Positions 1 to 6,906 of a DNA stretch of 11,651 bases are shown piece by piece (the stretch's first letter is position 1; every line of letters begins with the position of its first letter). Position numbers and translations under genes: made by a program. Source of the DNA: Thermoplasmata archaeon (lineage in GTDB: Archaea; Thermoplasmatota; Thermoplasmata; Thermoplasmatales; Thermoplasmataceae); contig JAKAAI010000056.1 of assembly GCA_021797055.1 (NCBI GenBank), forward strand, positions 1 through 11,651. Direction: 5' to 3'. The notes beneath the pieces were generated by a model. It was not told the origin of the DNA and searched no databases. It saw only the letters and a program-made list of their open reading frames with translations.

Positions 1-1325
1 GCGACGAGCAGAGAACCAGTGATCTGGGACGTATCGCTCTGAAGTTCTCTGAATATTACAGAGGCAAGATCAGGGTTCTTCCAAAAGTACCGATCAATTC
101 ACTGAAGGATTTTTCTTACTGGTACACCCCTGGGGTTGCAGCTGTCTCAACATCGATCAACAAAAACACAGACGAAGCCTATAATCTAACAGGAAAATGG
201 AATTCCGTCGGTATCATAACGGACGGGACGAGGGTTCTTGGACTTGGAAACGTTGGACCTGAGGCCTCCCTTCCTGTAATGGAGGGGAAAGCAATGATAT
301 TCAATTATCTTGGTGGTGTCAATGCAATTCCAGTCCCTATCCGGGTATCGGATAAGGATACATTTGTTAAGGTCGCATCGGCACTGGAACCATCTTTTGG
401 TGCGTATAACCTTGAGGATATTGAATCACCGAAATGTTTCTTTGTTCTTGAAGAGCTGCAGAAAAGTATGAACATACCGGTATGGCATGACGATCAGCTT
501 GGAACTGCATGCATAACGCTGGCAGGTCTTATCAATTCGCTCAAGATCGTTGGAAAGAAGAAAGAGGATGCAAGTGTCGTTCTATTTGGATCCGGAGCAG
601 CTAATATAGCAACTGCGTATCTCCTGGAAGCAGCAGGATTCGATATGAAGAAAATAGTGATAGCGGACAGCAAGGGAGTCCTGAATCCTGACAGGTCGGA
701 TATTGACTCGTTGATGTTCACAAATCCATGGAAGTATAGGCTTGCCATGGCAACAAACGGAGAGCGGATATCGGGCGAGGCTTCAAAGGCATTCAAAGGT
801 GCTGATATCGTTGTTTCGGCGGCAAAATCTGAACCGGGAACAATTCACAGGGACTGGATCTCCACGATGAATAAAGATGCAATAGTATTTGCACTTGCCA
901 ATCCATCTCCAGAAATTTGGCCGGGTGATGCGAAGGAATCTGGGGCCAGAATAGTTGCAACCGGGAGGAGTGATTTTCCCAACCAGATAAATAACAGCCT
1001 GGTTTTTCCAGGTGTATTCAGAGGAGTCCTGGACGCAAGGGCAAGGAAGGTTGATTTTGATATTATGGTAACAGCTGCAGAATCTATTTCCGGAAGGATA
1101 CAGGAACCAGACGAGGATCATATAGTTCCATCAATGGACGACTGGCACCTATACCCGGAACTTGCATCTGCCGTTGCATACAGCTGTGTCACAAAGGGAT
1201 ATGCACGTAGATCGGAGTCGAAAGAGAAGTTTCTTGAAATTGCGACTGATATCATAGAGGAAAACAGGAAAGCATACGCTGCTCTCCTTGATAGCGGATC
1301 GATTAAGCCAAAACCGGAGGCGTAA
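1..1325 (+). CDS. Malic enzyme (decarboxylating malate dehydrogenase), 5' end off the window
   Basis: Oxidatively decarboxylates L-malate to pyruvate and CO2 with NAD(P)+, linking the TCA cycle to pyruvate. The reading frame is open from base 3, giving 440 visible residues. The ATG at 279 is internal, because hallmark motifs lie upstream of it: YTPGVA (visible residues 41-46, with the catalytic Tyr) and LGLGNVGP (79-86). EGKA at 94-97 holds the likely catalytic Lys. Glu138-Asp139 in NLEDI and the aspartates of HDDQLGTA (162-169) are the expected divalent-metal ligands. A Rossmann GSGAAN follows at 196-201, then the ALANPSPEI and ATGRSDFPNQINN blocks. Probably only a short N-terminal piece is missing. 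There is no phosphotransacetylase domain, unlike long bacterial MaeB. HDDQLGTA replaces the commoner HDDQHGTA. Tandem TAA TAA stops precede the next gene by 3 bases, suggesting co-transcription. The family is certain; NAD versus NADP preference is not determined. Confidence 0.95.
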   Translation, partial: DEQRTSDLGRIALKFSEYYRGKIRVLPKVPINSLKDFSYWYTPGVAAVSTSINKNTDEAYNLTGKWNSVGIITDGTRVLGLGNVGPEASLPVMEGKAMIFNYLGGVNAIPVPIRVSDKDTFVKVASALEPSFGAYNLEDIESPKCFFVLEELQKSMNIPVWHDDQLGTACITLAGLINSLKIVGKKKEDASVVLFGSGAANIATAYLLEAAGFDMKKIVIADSKGVLNPDRSDIDSLMFTNPWKYRLAMATNGERISGEASKAFKGADIVVSAAKSEPGTIHRDWISTMNKDAIVFALANPSPEIWPGDAKESGARIVATGRSDFPNQINNSLVFPGVFRGVLDARARKVDFDIMVTAAESISGRIQEPDEDHIVPSMDDWHLYPELASAVAYSCVTKGYARRSESKEKFLEIATDIIEENRKAYAALLDSGSIKPKPEA

Positions 1326-1328
1326 TAA

Positions 1329-1805
1329 ATGGCAGTGGAAATAAAAATAAGGAAAGCGAAGAAAGAGGATATAGGCGAGATGGCAGTTTTGATTTACAGG
1401 CTAAAGAAGCTCAATGAGGAATTCGATACCCATTTCAAGGTGTCAAGCGATGCTGAGAAGCGGATACCTGAATACCTTGAGAGAATCTTGAATGAACCCG
1501 ATAGATTTTTTGTTATTGTTGCAACAATTGGATCAAAGGTTGTTGCAGTCCTGAAGGCTGATGTCAGGGAAAGGATATCATATGAGCCTCCACAGGATAT
1601 AAGAATTACAGATTTCTACATTGCACCGGAACATCGCAGAAGCGGCCTCGGGAAGAGGATGATCTCTGAACTAAAGAGCCAGATGAGATCTTCAGGATAC
1701 AAACTCCTTACAGTCGAATTCCCAACATTCAATGTAATTGCGAAGAATTTCTACATGAAGGAGAAGTTTGTTGAGAATATAACCGTTCTCAGATATATAG
1801 AATGA
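1329..1805 (+). CDS. GNAT-family N-acetyltransferase
   Basis: Predicted cytosolic acetyl-CoA-dependent N-acetyltransferase of 158 residues, a normal length for a single GNAT domain. The acetyl-CoA pyrophosphate loop is visible as RRSGLG (residues 103-108, R-x-x-G-x-G) inside motif A (about 92-114, ITDFYIAPEH then a helix). A motif-B-like segment follows (about 136-149, ending NFYMKEKFVE). The substrate cannot be read from the sequence: the family acetylates protein N-termini, lysines, polyamines, aminoglycosides and small metabolites. The ATG lies 3 bases after the malic enzyme stop, so the gene is almost certainly read from the same mRNA. That might hint at acetylation of a metabolic enzyme, but this is only inference from position. 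Confidence 0.88.
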   Translation: MAVEIKIRKAKKEDIGEMAVLIYRLKKLNEEFDTHFKVSSDAEKRIPEYLERILNEPDRFFVIVATIGSKVVAVLKADVRERISYEPPQDIRITDFYIAPEHRRSGLGKRMISELKSQMRSSGYKLLTVEFPTFNVIAKNFYMKEKFVENITVLRYIE

Positions 1806-1828
1806 TTCCTGAAAGGATGAGCAACAAA

Positions 1829-1864
1829 CATTATAAGGTGCGATCGGAATAACATGACGATATT
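1829..1864 (+). promoter_or_regulatory. Archaeal promoter for the PAC2 gene, near-leaderless
   Basis: A TATA-like box TTATAAG at 1831-1837 is preceded by the purine/A-rich GAGCAACAAACA, which could serve as BRE. The box centre is about 31 bases upstream of the ATG at 1865, so transcription would begin within a few bases of the start codon. No Shine-Dalgarno sequence precedes the ATG. This is inferred from spacing, not measured. Confidence 0.6.
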
Positions 1865-2611
1865 ATGGTAACACACGAAAGTTTCGTATCAAAGGTCATA
1901 AATTATAAGAACGTTGAATTTTCGAGGCCCTATGTATTTGTGTCATTTATGGACAATTCAGCTGTTGGCGTAATGACGTTGAAATACATAATTGAAAACC
2001 TTGATCTGCATGAGTTTGCAAGGATTTCGTCGCCTTATGTTCCACCGGTTACGGTTTTTGCAGCCGGGAAACTCAGACATCCTTTCAGGCTTTATGCCAA
2101 TAATTCAGGTACCATAGTCTGCATCCTGAGTGACATACCTGTTGACCCTGATGGGTATTATGAAGTTACTTCAACGCTTCTTGACTGGATTACGTCTGTG
2201 AATCCGAAGGTCGTTGTGAACCTTGATGGTGTCGCTTCAAAGGAAGTTCCGGAAGGACCAAGAACATTTGCTGTCGGTGATAAGGAAAATTTAGCTCTCC
2301 TTGCCAAAAAGAAGATACCACTTGCAGGTTCAGCACTGATTACGGGACTTGGCGGTAGTATAATCAGTGAGTCGATTGTCAGGCAGGTGCCGGTTATGAG
2401 CTTCTTAACAGTTACAATGGAGGAAGTCCCTGATCCAGATGCGGTCATATCAAACATAGATGCGCTGAATTCTCTTTTTTCGCTGGACATAAAAAAGGAG
2501 CCTCTCCTTGATGCTGCAAAGAAATATCATGAGGAGTTAACTAAGATAATGGAAGAATACAATAAGGTAAAATCACCTGGAGGGAAAACGCCGGAAAGCA
2601 TGTACGGTTAA
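1865..2611 (+). CDS. PAC2-family protein, likely archaeal proteasome assembly chaperone/activator (PbaB-like)
   Basis: Cytosolic protein of 248 residues. It has the PAC2-family pattern: an N-terminal strand RPYVFVSFMD (21-30), a long helix beginning near VGVMTLKYI, NPKVVVNLDG (113-122), and the diagnostic glycine-rich block AGSALITGLGGSII (154-167) before a variable C-terminal part. Characterised archaeal members (PbaA/PbaB) help assemble the 20S proteasome or act on it. The C-terminus here has a charged helix (about 211-236), a flexible Pro/Gly-rich tail, and ends Met-Tyr-Gly. That matches the hydrophobic-Tyr-any (HbYX) tail that proteasome activators insert into alpha-ring pockets. The ATG at 1865 is chosen because a TATA-like box sits about 31 bases upstream. 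The gene stands alone, convergent with the next one. The family is confident; docking on the proteasome is inferred. Confidence 0.87.
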   Translation: MVTHESFVSKVINYKNVEFSRPYVFVSFMDNSAVGVMTLKYIIENLDLHEFARISSPYVPPVTVFAAGKLRHPFRLYANNSGTIVCILSDIPVDPDGYYEVTSTLLDWITSVNPKVVVNLDGVASKEVPEGPRTFAVGDKENLALLAKKKIPLAGSALITGLGGSIISESIVRQVPVMSFLTVTMEEVPDPDAVISNIDALNSLFSLDIKKEPLLDAAKKYHEELTKIMEEYNKVKSPGGKTPESMYG

Positions 2612-2639
2612 CATTGCTTTATAATCATTTTCCAGATTG

Positions 2640-2662
2640 AATTTTTTTCCGAAAAAGAGAAA
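2640..2662. terminator. T-rich bidirectional terminator between convergent genes
   Basis: In the 66-base gap between the convergent PAC2 and EamA genes, the plus strand has a run of seven T (2642-2648). The minus strand reads CTCTTTTTC over 2651-2659. Archaeal RNA polymerase commonly terminates at such T-rich tracts without a strong hairpin. The flanking T-run and A-run could also pair weakly around CCG. Terminator function is inferred. Confidence 0.5.
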
Positions 2663-2677
2663 CCGGTTTACATCAAA

Positions 2678-3538
2678 TCATAACAGGGTTGAGATTGCGA
2701 GACCTGCGACAATTGCCAGTATGCCAATAATCTCCAGACGTGTATATCTCTCATGAAGAAAAACTATGATCAAAAATAGTCCGACAGGCACTGAAAGCAA
2801 TGTTATTACGCCTGTGAGCGTGGATCCATACATCGTGATAAATATCCCGTAGGAACCGTTTGCTATACCCGAAAACAGGCCGCCGATGAATGCTAAGACT
2901 CTGAGCCTTACCGGGCTGATAAGCGGCGGTTTTGTGATTGCATTGATGAATACCAGGACTATTAAAATAGAGAGATACAGAAGAAAAGTAAGGAAAATCG
3001 GGGCAGGGCTGGATACTGAATCAAAGGAAATCCACTCGAGTGCCCAGAGCAACGGCGAGAAGGCGAGAAAAATGAAGGGAACAGTCACCTTTATCTTTCC
3101 TGAATCGTTCCTTTTGTAACCCATAAGGAACAGCCCAAATATTGCGACGAATAACCCTAAGATTACGTAGTTCCCGGGATATATTGCAAATACTATGGCA
3201 CCAATGAATGTTATCAGTGGACCCTGCAGGTCAAAAATTGTGCTTGATATTCCTGCATGAACACTCCTCAGCCCTATGTAACCAAAGAGATATGCGAAGG
3301 CACCGAAAATGCCACCCATTATTATTACAAGGATAATTCTATCTGTCAGGAATATAGGAGCATCTCCAGCAAGATGAAAAATTACAAATTCAATAAAGAT
3401 GACAAGTGTTGCACCTGAAATATATATCATTGAGAATCTTTCAGGCCTTATACTGTTCAGTGAAACCTTTGCAAACACCACCGCTATTGAAAAACCGAGA
3501 GTAATGAGAAGTATCAACAGATACTCTTCTATGATCAT
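2678..3538 (-). CDS. EamA/DMT-superfamily membrane transporter
   Basis: Polytopic inner-membrane protein of 286 residues, predicted to carry about ten transmembrane helices as two five-helix EamA repeats. The C-terminal repeat ends with the family signature FLHERYTRLEIIGILAIVAG, which matches the usual helix 9/10 pattern with a conserved Glu in the loop. Members export or import metabolites such as amino acids, nucleosides, purines or drugs; the substrate cannot be predicted here. The start is uncertain. The ATG at 3538 places the first helix almost at once and fits a TATA-like TTTAATA (minus strand, 3582-3576) with a leader of about 15 bases. A GTG at 3568 would add ten residues (protein 296 aa) but would lie only about 11 bases from that box. 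The gene is transcribed divergently from the MFS exporter and may share regulation with it. Confidence 0.88.
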   Translation of the reverse strand: MIIEEYLLILLITLGFSIAVVFAKVSLNSIRPERFSMIYISGATLVIFIEFVIFHLAGDAPIFLTDRIILVIIMGGIFGAFAYLFGYIGLRSVHAGISSTIFDLQGPLITFIGAIVFAIYPGNYVILGLFVAIFGLFLMGYKRNDSGKIKVTVPFIFLAFSPLLWALEWISFDSVSSPAPIFLTFLLYLSILIVLVFINAITKPPLISPVRLRVLAFIGGLFSGIANGSYGIFITMYGSTLTGVITLLSVPVGLFLIIVFLHERYTRLEIIGILAIVAGLAISTLL

Positions 3539-3575
3539 CTGGCAGGAAATCTCCACCGGAGAAATCACAAATCAC

Positions 3576-3582
3576 TATTAAA
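3576..3582 (-). promoter_or_regulatory. TATA-like box for the EamA transporter gene
   Basis: Minus-strand TTTAATA lies about 41 bases upstream of the ATG at 3538, predicting a transcript start near 3553 and a short leader beginning in the GGTGGAG stretch. The call rests only on sequence resemblance and spacing. Confidence 0.4.
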
Positions 3583-3587
3583 CGATC

Positions 3588-3648
3588 ATTGACCACAATC
3601 GTTTTGCGGAATTACAAACAAAATGATGTTTTTAATAAAAATTACAAA
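3588..3648. repeat. Candidate operator region: repeated AATTACAAA and small palindromes
   Basis: Between the two divergent TATA-like boxes, the 9-mer AATTACAAA occurs at 3610-3618 and again at 3640-3648. The offset is exactly 30 bp, about three helical turns. Between and overlapping them is TTTTTAATAAAAA (3629-3641), with 6-base arms mirrored about a central A. ATTG-ACCA-CAAT (3588-3599) is a second short palindrome. The MarR-family regulator encoded two genes downstream is an obvious candidate ligand, and MarR proteins usually bind short palindromes near their own promoter. The region is AT-rich, so chance repeats are possible; function is inferred. Confidence 0.35.
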
Positions 3649-3651
3649 ATT

Positions 3652-3686
3652 GCTTTATAGGTTTCATTATTTACCTCCTTAGTATC
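3652..3686 (+). promoter_or_regulatory. Promoter of the MFS-MarR operon, near-leaderless
   Basis: TTTATA at 3654-3659 is centred about 30 bases before the ATG at 3687, the same spacing as for the PAC2 gene, so the transcript probably starts at or just before the initiator codon. No Shine-Dalgarno sequence precedes the ATG; the ACCTCC at 3673-3678 is the opposite sense. Inferred from the sequence. Confidence 0.6.
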
Positions 3687-5477
3687 ATGGTCAAATATAA
3701 ATGGGTGGCCCTTTCAAACACCACAATTGGCGTCTTGATGGCCGCAATAAACGGTACTATTATACTAATATCTCTTCCCGTCATTTTCGGGCCTAAAGGA
3801 ATAAATATCAACCCTCTGGCGCCCGGAACCTTCATCTATCTTATCTGGCTGATAATGGGTTATAACATTATCACTGCCGTAATTCTGCTGACAATAGGCC
3901 GCCTTTCGGATATATACGGCAGGACTAGACTGTTCAATCTTGGATTTGTGATCTTTACAGCCGGCTCGATTCTTCTATTCCTGACCCCCAATAAAGGAGA
4001 TCTTGGGGCAATTGAACTCATCGCTTTCCGTCTGATTCAGGGGTTAGGTGGAGCGTTTCTCTTCGCCAATAGCACCGCCATACTGACGGATGCTTTTCCC
4101 GTAAACGAGCGTGGGAAGGCACTGGGGCTCAATCAGGTAGCGGCTCTTGGCGGATCCTTTGTGGGACTGATTTTGGGAGGCGTTCTTGCAGTTTTTAACT
4201 GGAGATACGTCTTTCTTGTAAGCATACCTATCGGGTTGCTTGGAACTGTATGGTCTCTGCTTAAGCTCAAAGACAATTCTGTGCGGGATAAATCGCAGAA
4301 GATTGACTATGCAGGCAACATAGTGTTTGGCGTCGGGTTGACTATCTTTCTTCTCGGGCTTACATATGGTCTGCTGCCGCCGTCATCCGGTTCGGGCGTA
4401 ATGGACTGGACAAGCCCATGGGTTTTAAGCGGACTAATTGTTGGTGCTGGCCTGTTAATCGCATTTCCCTTTGTAGAAAGAAAAGTTAAGATGCCGATGT
4501 TCAAGCTTTCGCTCTTTAAAATCAGGGCATTCGCGTTCGGGAATCTTGCATCCCTTTTGGGCTCCCTTGGAAGGGGCGGCGTGATGTTTATGTTAATCAT
4601 ACTCCTGCAGGGAATATGGCTGCCACTCCATGGTTATTCCTTTGCTTCGACACCTTTCTGGGCAGGAATTTACATGATACCGATGACACTTGGTTTCCTG
4701 ACGATGGGACCGCTCGGGGGTGCACTTTCCGACAAATACGGTGCAAGGGGTATCGCAACAATTGGCATGTCAATCGTCGCAGTTACTTTCATAGTGCTGA
4801 CATTCTTCTCATATAATTTCTCATACATACCCTTTGGCCTCACACTGTATTTCATGGGCTTTGGAAGCGGAATGTTCGCTGCACCCAACACAGCAGCTAT
4901 CATGAATTCAGTCTCTCCGGATAATAGGGGAATTGCCTCAGGCATGGTTGCTACAGTCAGGAATGTTGCCCAGACAGCCAGCCTTGGAATATTTTTCACT
5001 ATCGTAATATTTGCACTTTCAAATAATCTTCCGCATTACTTCTCCATCGCTCTCACACAGATTAAAGCCTCTCAGATAGCGCCTATTCTGTCCCAGATTC
5101 CACCAACCGAGGCAATATTCTCAGCATTTTTGGGATATAACCCCATGGGTACGATTCTTTCTTTGATTCAAACGCAGTTTCCATCGATCTACTCATCGCT
5201 ATCATCTACAACAATTGCGACCATGGAATCTCACACATGGTTTCCTCTGGCACTTGCCCCGGCAGTCATGCATGCCCTCGATGATTCATTCTATATAGGT
5301 GCAATACTTTCCGCAGCAGCTGCCGTTCTTTCTGTACTGAGAGGCAAGAGGTATTTCCACCATCTAAACATGAGCGATGAGGATCCATCCAGGCGGGATC
5401 TGAATGAATCTGTCAACAAATCAGATAATAAACAGATCCCCCAGGATATCAAGGCAGAAACTGGAGGCAAAAAATGA
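3687..5477 (+). CDS. MFS transporter, DHA2 (14-helix, EmrB/QacA-like) drug:H+ antiporter
   Basis: Predicted proton-driven exporter in the cytoplasmic membrane, 596 residues, the size of 14-helix DHA2 members. MFS motif A is clear in the loop after helix 2 (GRLSDIYGRTRL, residues 71-82), with a second copy at 344-354 (GGALSDKYGAR). Motif B includes Arg115 (RLIQGLGGA). The antiporter motif C is GGSFVGLILGG (155-165). In the helix-1 motif the usual Asp is replaced: INGTIILISLP (21-31) instead of LDTTIV-like. About 80 mostly soluble residues (roughly 448-530) separate the last two helices, longer than usual and comparable to the external loop of QacA relatives. A hydrophilic charged tail follows (about 553-596). 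The stop overlaps the downstream MarR start by 4 bases, arguing for an exporter controlled by that regulator. The exported compound is unknown. Confidence 0.93.
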   Translation: MVKYKWVALSNTTIGVLMAAINGTIILISLPVIFGPKGININPLAPGTFIYLIWLIMGYNIITAVILLTIGRLSDIYGRTRLFNLGFVIFTAGSILLFLTPNKGDLGAIELIAFRLIQGLGGAFLFANSTAILTDAFPVNERGKALGLNQVAALGGSFVGLILGGVLAVFNWRYVFLVSIPIGLLGTVWSLLKLKDNSVRDKSQKIDYAGNIVFGVGLTIFLLGLTYGLLPPSSGSGVMDWTSPWVLSGLIVGAGLLIAFPFVERKVKMPMFKLSLFKIRAFAFGNLASLLGSLGRGGVMFMLIILLQGIWLPLHGYSFASTPFWAGIYMIPMTLGFLTMGPLGGALSDKYGARGIATIGMSIVAVTFIVLTFFSYNFSYIPFGLTLYFMGFGSGMFAAPNTAAIMNSVSPDNRGIASGMVATVRNVAQTASLGIFFTIVIFALSNNLPHYFSIALTQIKASQIAPILSQIPPTEAIFSAFLGYNPMGTILSLIQTQFPSIYSSLSSTTIATMESHTWFPLALAPAVMHALDDSFYIGAILSAAAAVLSVLRGKRYFHHLNMSDEDPSRRDLNESVNKSDNKQIPQDIKAETGGKK

Positions 5478-5932
5478 GCGATGACAATTCCATAAAGATA
5501 TGGAGAGCGTTTGTTGAAACCTGGAAATTATGGAAAAGATCGGTGGATTCTAACTTCTCTTCAGTTAACCTGGACAGCACGAGTTACAGTGTTCTCAGAA
5601 ATCTCTCGGAAAATGGACCCACAACAATGGTAAGAATGGCCTCTCTGACTAATGTCACACAAGGATGGATTACAGGGATAATTGATAATCTTGAGAAACA
5701 GGGACTTGTTGTCAGAAGAAGAAGCAGCGAGGATCGAAGGAAGATAGATCTTATCATTACCGATTCCGGTATGAGGAGATTTAAGGAGGCAAAGAAACTT
5801 CATCTGGATTTTATCAAACAGTGTCTTTCAGGAATAGATGATTCCTCAGCGGAGAATCTTCTGAAGAGTTTAGAGACATTGAAGAATTCAATTGCAGAGA
5901 GGAACGCGCCAGTTGGAAAATCCAGTAAATAA
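5474..5932 (+). CDS. MarR-family winged-helix transcriptional regulator
   Basis: Cytosolic DNA-binding protein of 152 residues, the normal MarR size. N- and C-terminal helices (about 1-30 and 100-143) form the expected dimer interface. The winged helix-turn-helix spans about 48-96: recognition helix NVTQGWITGIIDNLEKQGLV (60-79) and a wing with the characteristic DRR (RRSSEDRRKIDLIITDSG, 82-99). Such proteins usually repress an adjacent exporter and release DNA on binding a phenolic or hydrophobic ligand; the ligand here is unknown. The ATG overlaps the MFS stop (ATGA), and GGAGG at 5463-5467, 6 bases before it, is a good Shine-Dalgarno sequence. This suits an internal, translationally coupled gene and contrasts with the leaderless first gene. 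Autoregulation of the upstream promoter is likely but inferred. Confidence 0.94.
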   Translation: MSDDNSIKIWRAFVETWKLWKRSVDSNFSSVNLDSTSYSVLRNLSENGPTTMVRMASLTNVTQGWITGIIDNLEKQGLVVRRRSSEDRRKIDLIITDSGMRRFKEAKKLHLDFIKQCLSGIDDSSAENLLKSLETLKNSIAERNAPVGKSSK

Positions 5933-5946
5933 AAATTGTTTATTTA
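5926..5946. repeat. AT-only inverted repeat at the end of the MarR gene (possible terminator)
   Basis: TAAATAAA (5926-5933) and TTTATTTA (5939-5946) are perfect 8-base inverted arms around AATTG, and the left arm contains the stop codon. The weak AT stem followed by sparse T could end transcription of the MFS-MarR operon, or be a protein-binding palindrome ahead of the next gene. Function is inferred. Confidence 0.4.
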
Positions 5947-6003
5947 AGTGGTGAAACAGATTCGTGTGCAGGAATAATTTACGGATGGGAATGTTTGGTC
6001 AGG

Positions 6004-6037
6004 AAATATTAATGCGACAACATTCAGTAACCCATCT
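6004..6037 (+). promoter_or_regulatory. Promoter of the signal peptidase gene, near-leaderless
   Basis: AATATTAA at 6005-6012, preceded by the purines AGGA, is centred about 29 bases before the GTG at 6038. This matches the roughly 30-base spacing at the PAC2 and MFS genes. No Shine-Dalgarno sequence is seen. Inferred from resemblance. Confidence 0.45.
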
Positions 6038-6841
6038 GTGAAAAGGGCAAGATTGATTAAAATAATTGCAGTTTTAACAATCCTGATATTTATTACCGTA
6101 TTACTTGCTTATACTCAGGAATTCCCGCCCATTAGTGTCGTTGCATCTGATAGCATGACGCATTCAGATTACTGGACACCAGGTACCATCAATGTTGGAG
6201 ACATAGTATTTGTAAAGAAGGTATCACAGGTACCGGATAACATAATTACATATGTTGTGGGCCGTGAAATGGGCTATAAGAGTTATAGTGAATATGGAAA
6301 TGTGATTCTTTATAGAAGCTCCAGCGGTTTGACTATAATTCACCGAGCAATGTTTTATCTTTCCTGGAATAATTCTTCTCCTGTAGTTCAGGGTTATCAT
6401 AATCAGAGCTGGATGAAAGTAACAAGGGATTATGTCTTAATTGACAATGCAGGATACAGCCATAGAAACCTTGTCGTATATATTTCAAGTTTTGTAAACG
6501 AAAGTGGTTTCATAACGATGGGGGATCATAACCTTGCGGTTTCTGATGAATTCAATTCAAGTTTATCCGCATATATTGCTGCGGACCAGAATGTGGGGAT
6601 TACTAGCGCACCTGTCAATTCTAATAACATACTGGGAGTTGCCTTCTGGGATATTCCATGGTTCGGCCTCATAAAATTAAACCTATTGCGGCTGTACGGG
6701 CAGTGGCCAGAATATAACGAAGTTGCAAAGGACTCATATTATTTTCTATTCGCTTCATTGTTCATAATATTTGGCGCAATACTGTTTCCGTACAAAAAGG
6801 TTGGAAATAGGCTGAGGAACTATAGGAGACTAAAAAAATAG
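6038..6841 (+). CDS. Signal peptidase I, archaeal/ER type (S26B)
   Basis: Membrane-bound endopeptidase of 267 residues that would remove signal peptides from secreted proteins. A basic N-terminus (MKRARLIK) leads into a membrane anchor (about 8-25). SVVASDSM carries the candidate nucleophile Ser39, followed by INVGDIVFVKK (51-61). LTIIHR gives His102, the general base used instead of Lys in S26B enzymes. ITMGDHNLAVSDE (159-171) matches the box with essential acidic residues, Asp163 and Asp170. WDIPWFGLIKL (204-214) resembles the usual IP-x-x-G-x-x-KL block, and a second anchor (about 233-252) ends in a basic cytosolic tail. Thr-His replaces the usual residue-Pro after Ser-Met, and the region is expanded. 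Several N-x-S/T sequons lie in the outer part. The start is GTG, 29 bases from a TATA-like box. It could be a specialised rather than housekeeping SPase. Confidence 0.85.
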   Translation: MKRARLIKIIAVLTILIFITVLLAYTQEFPPISVVASDSMTHSDYWTPGTINVGDIVFVKKVSQVPDNIITYVVGREMGYKSYSEYGNVILYRSSSGLTIIHRAMFYLSWNNSSPVVQGYHNQSWMKVTRDYVLIDNAGYSHRNLVVYISSFVNESGFITMGDHNLAVSDEFNSSLSAYIAADQNVGITSAPVNSNNILGVAFWDIPWFGLIKLNLLRLYGQWPEYNEVAKDSYYFLFASLFIIFGAILFPYKKVGNRLRNYRRLKK

Positions 6842-6906
6842 GAAAACGATGAATTGCCTTCTAGAAAAGAATACTTTTATGATAGATCCTGCAGAAAGAA
6901 TAACCC

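Noticed and set aside
494..1121. Minus-strand reading frames of about 100 codons inside the malic enzyme gene
   Set aside because: They are antisense to well-conserved coding sequence, show no recognisable domain, and have no promoter or plausible start signal.
279..1325. Malic enzyme starting at the ATG at 279
   Set aside because: The frame continues upstream to the window edge and encodes YTPGVA and LGLGNVGP, essential parts of the same enzyme, so 279 is internal.
1854..1871. Five-codon micro-ORF overlapping the PAC2 start
   Set aside because: Its ATG lies before or at the predicted transcript start, so it is probably not transcribed in full; most likely chance.
2886..3581. Plus-strand reading frames opposite the EamA gene
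   Set aside because: The minus-strand frame gives a coherent ten-helix transporter with the EamA signature; the opposite frames show no domain or initiation signal.
3659..3676. AGGT-N10-ACCT inverted repeat between the TATA box and the MFS start
   Set aside because: Arms of only four bases with no internal symmetry; expected by chance at this length.
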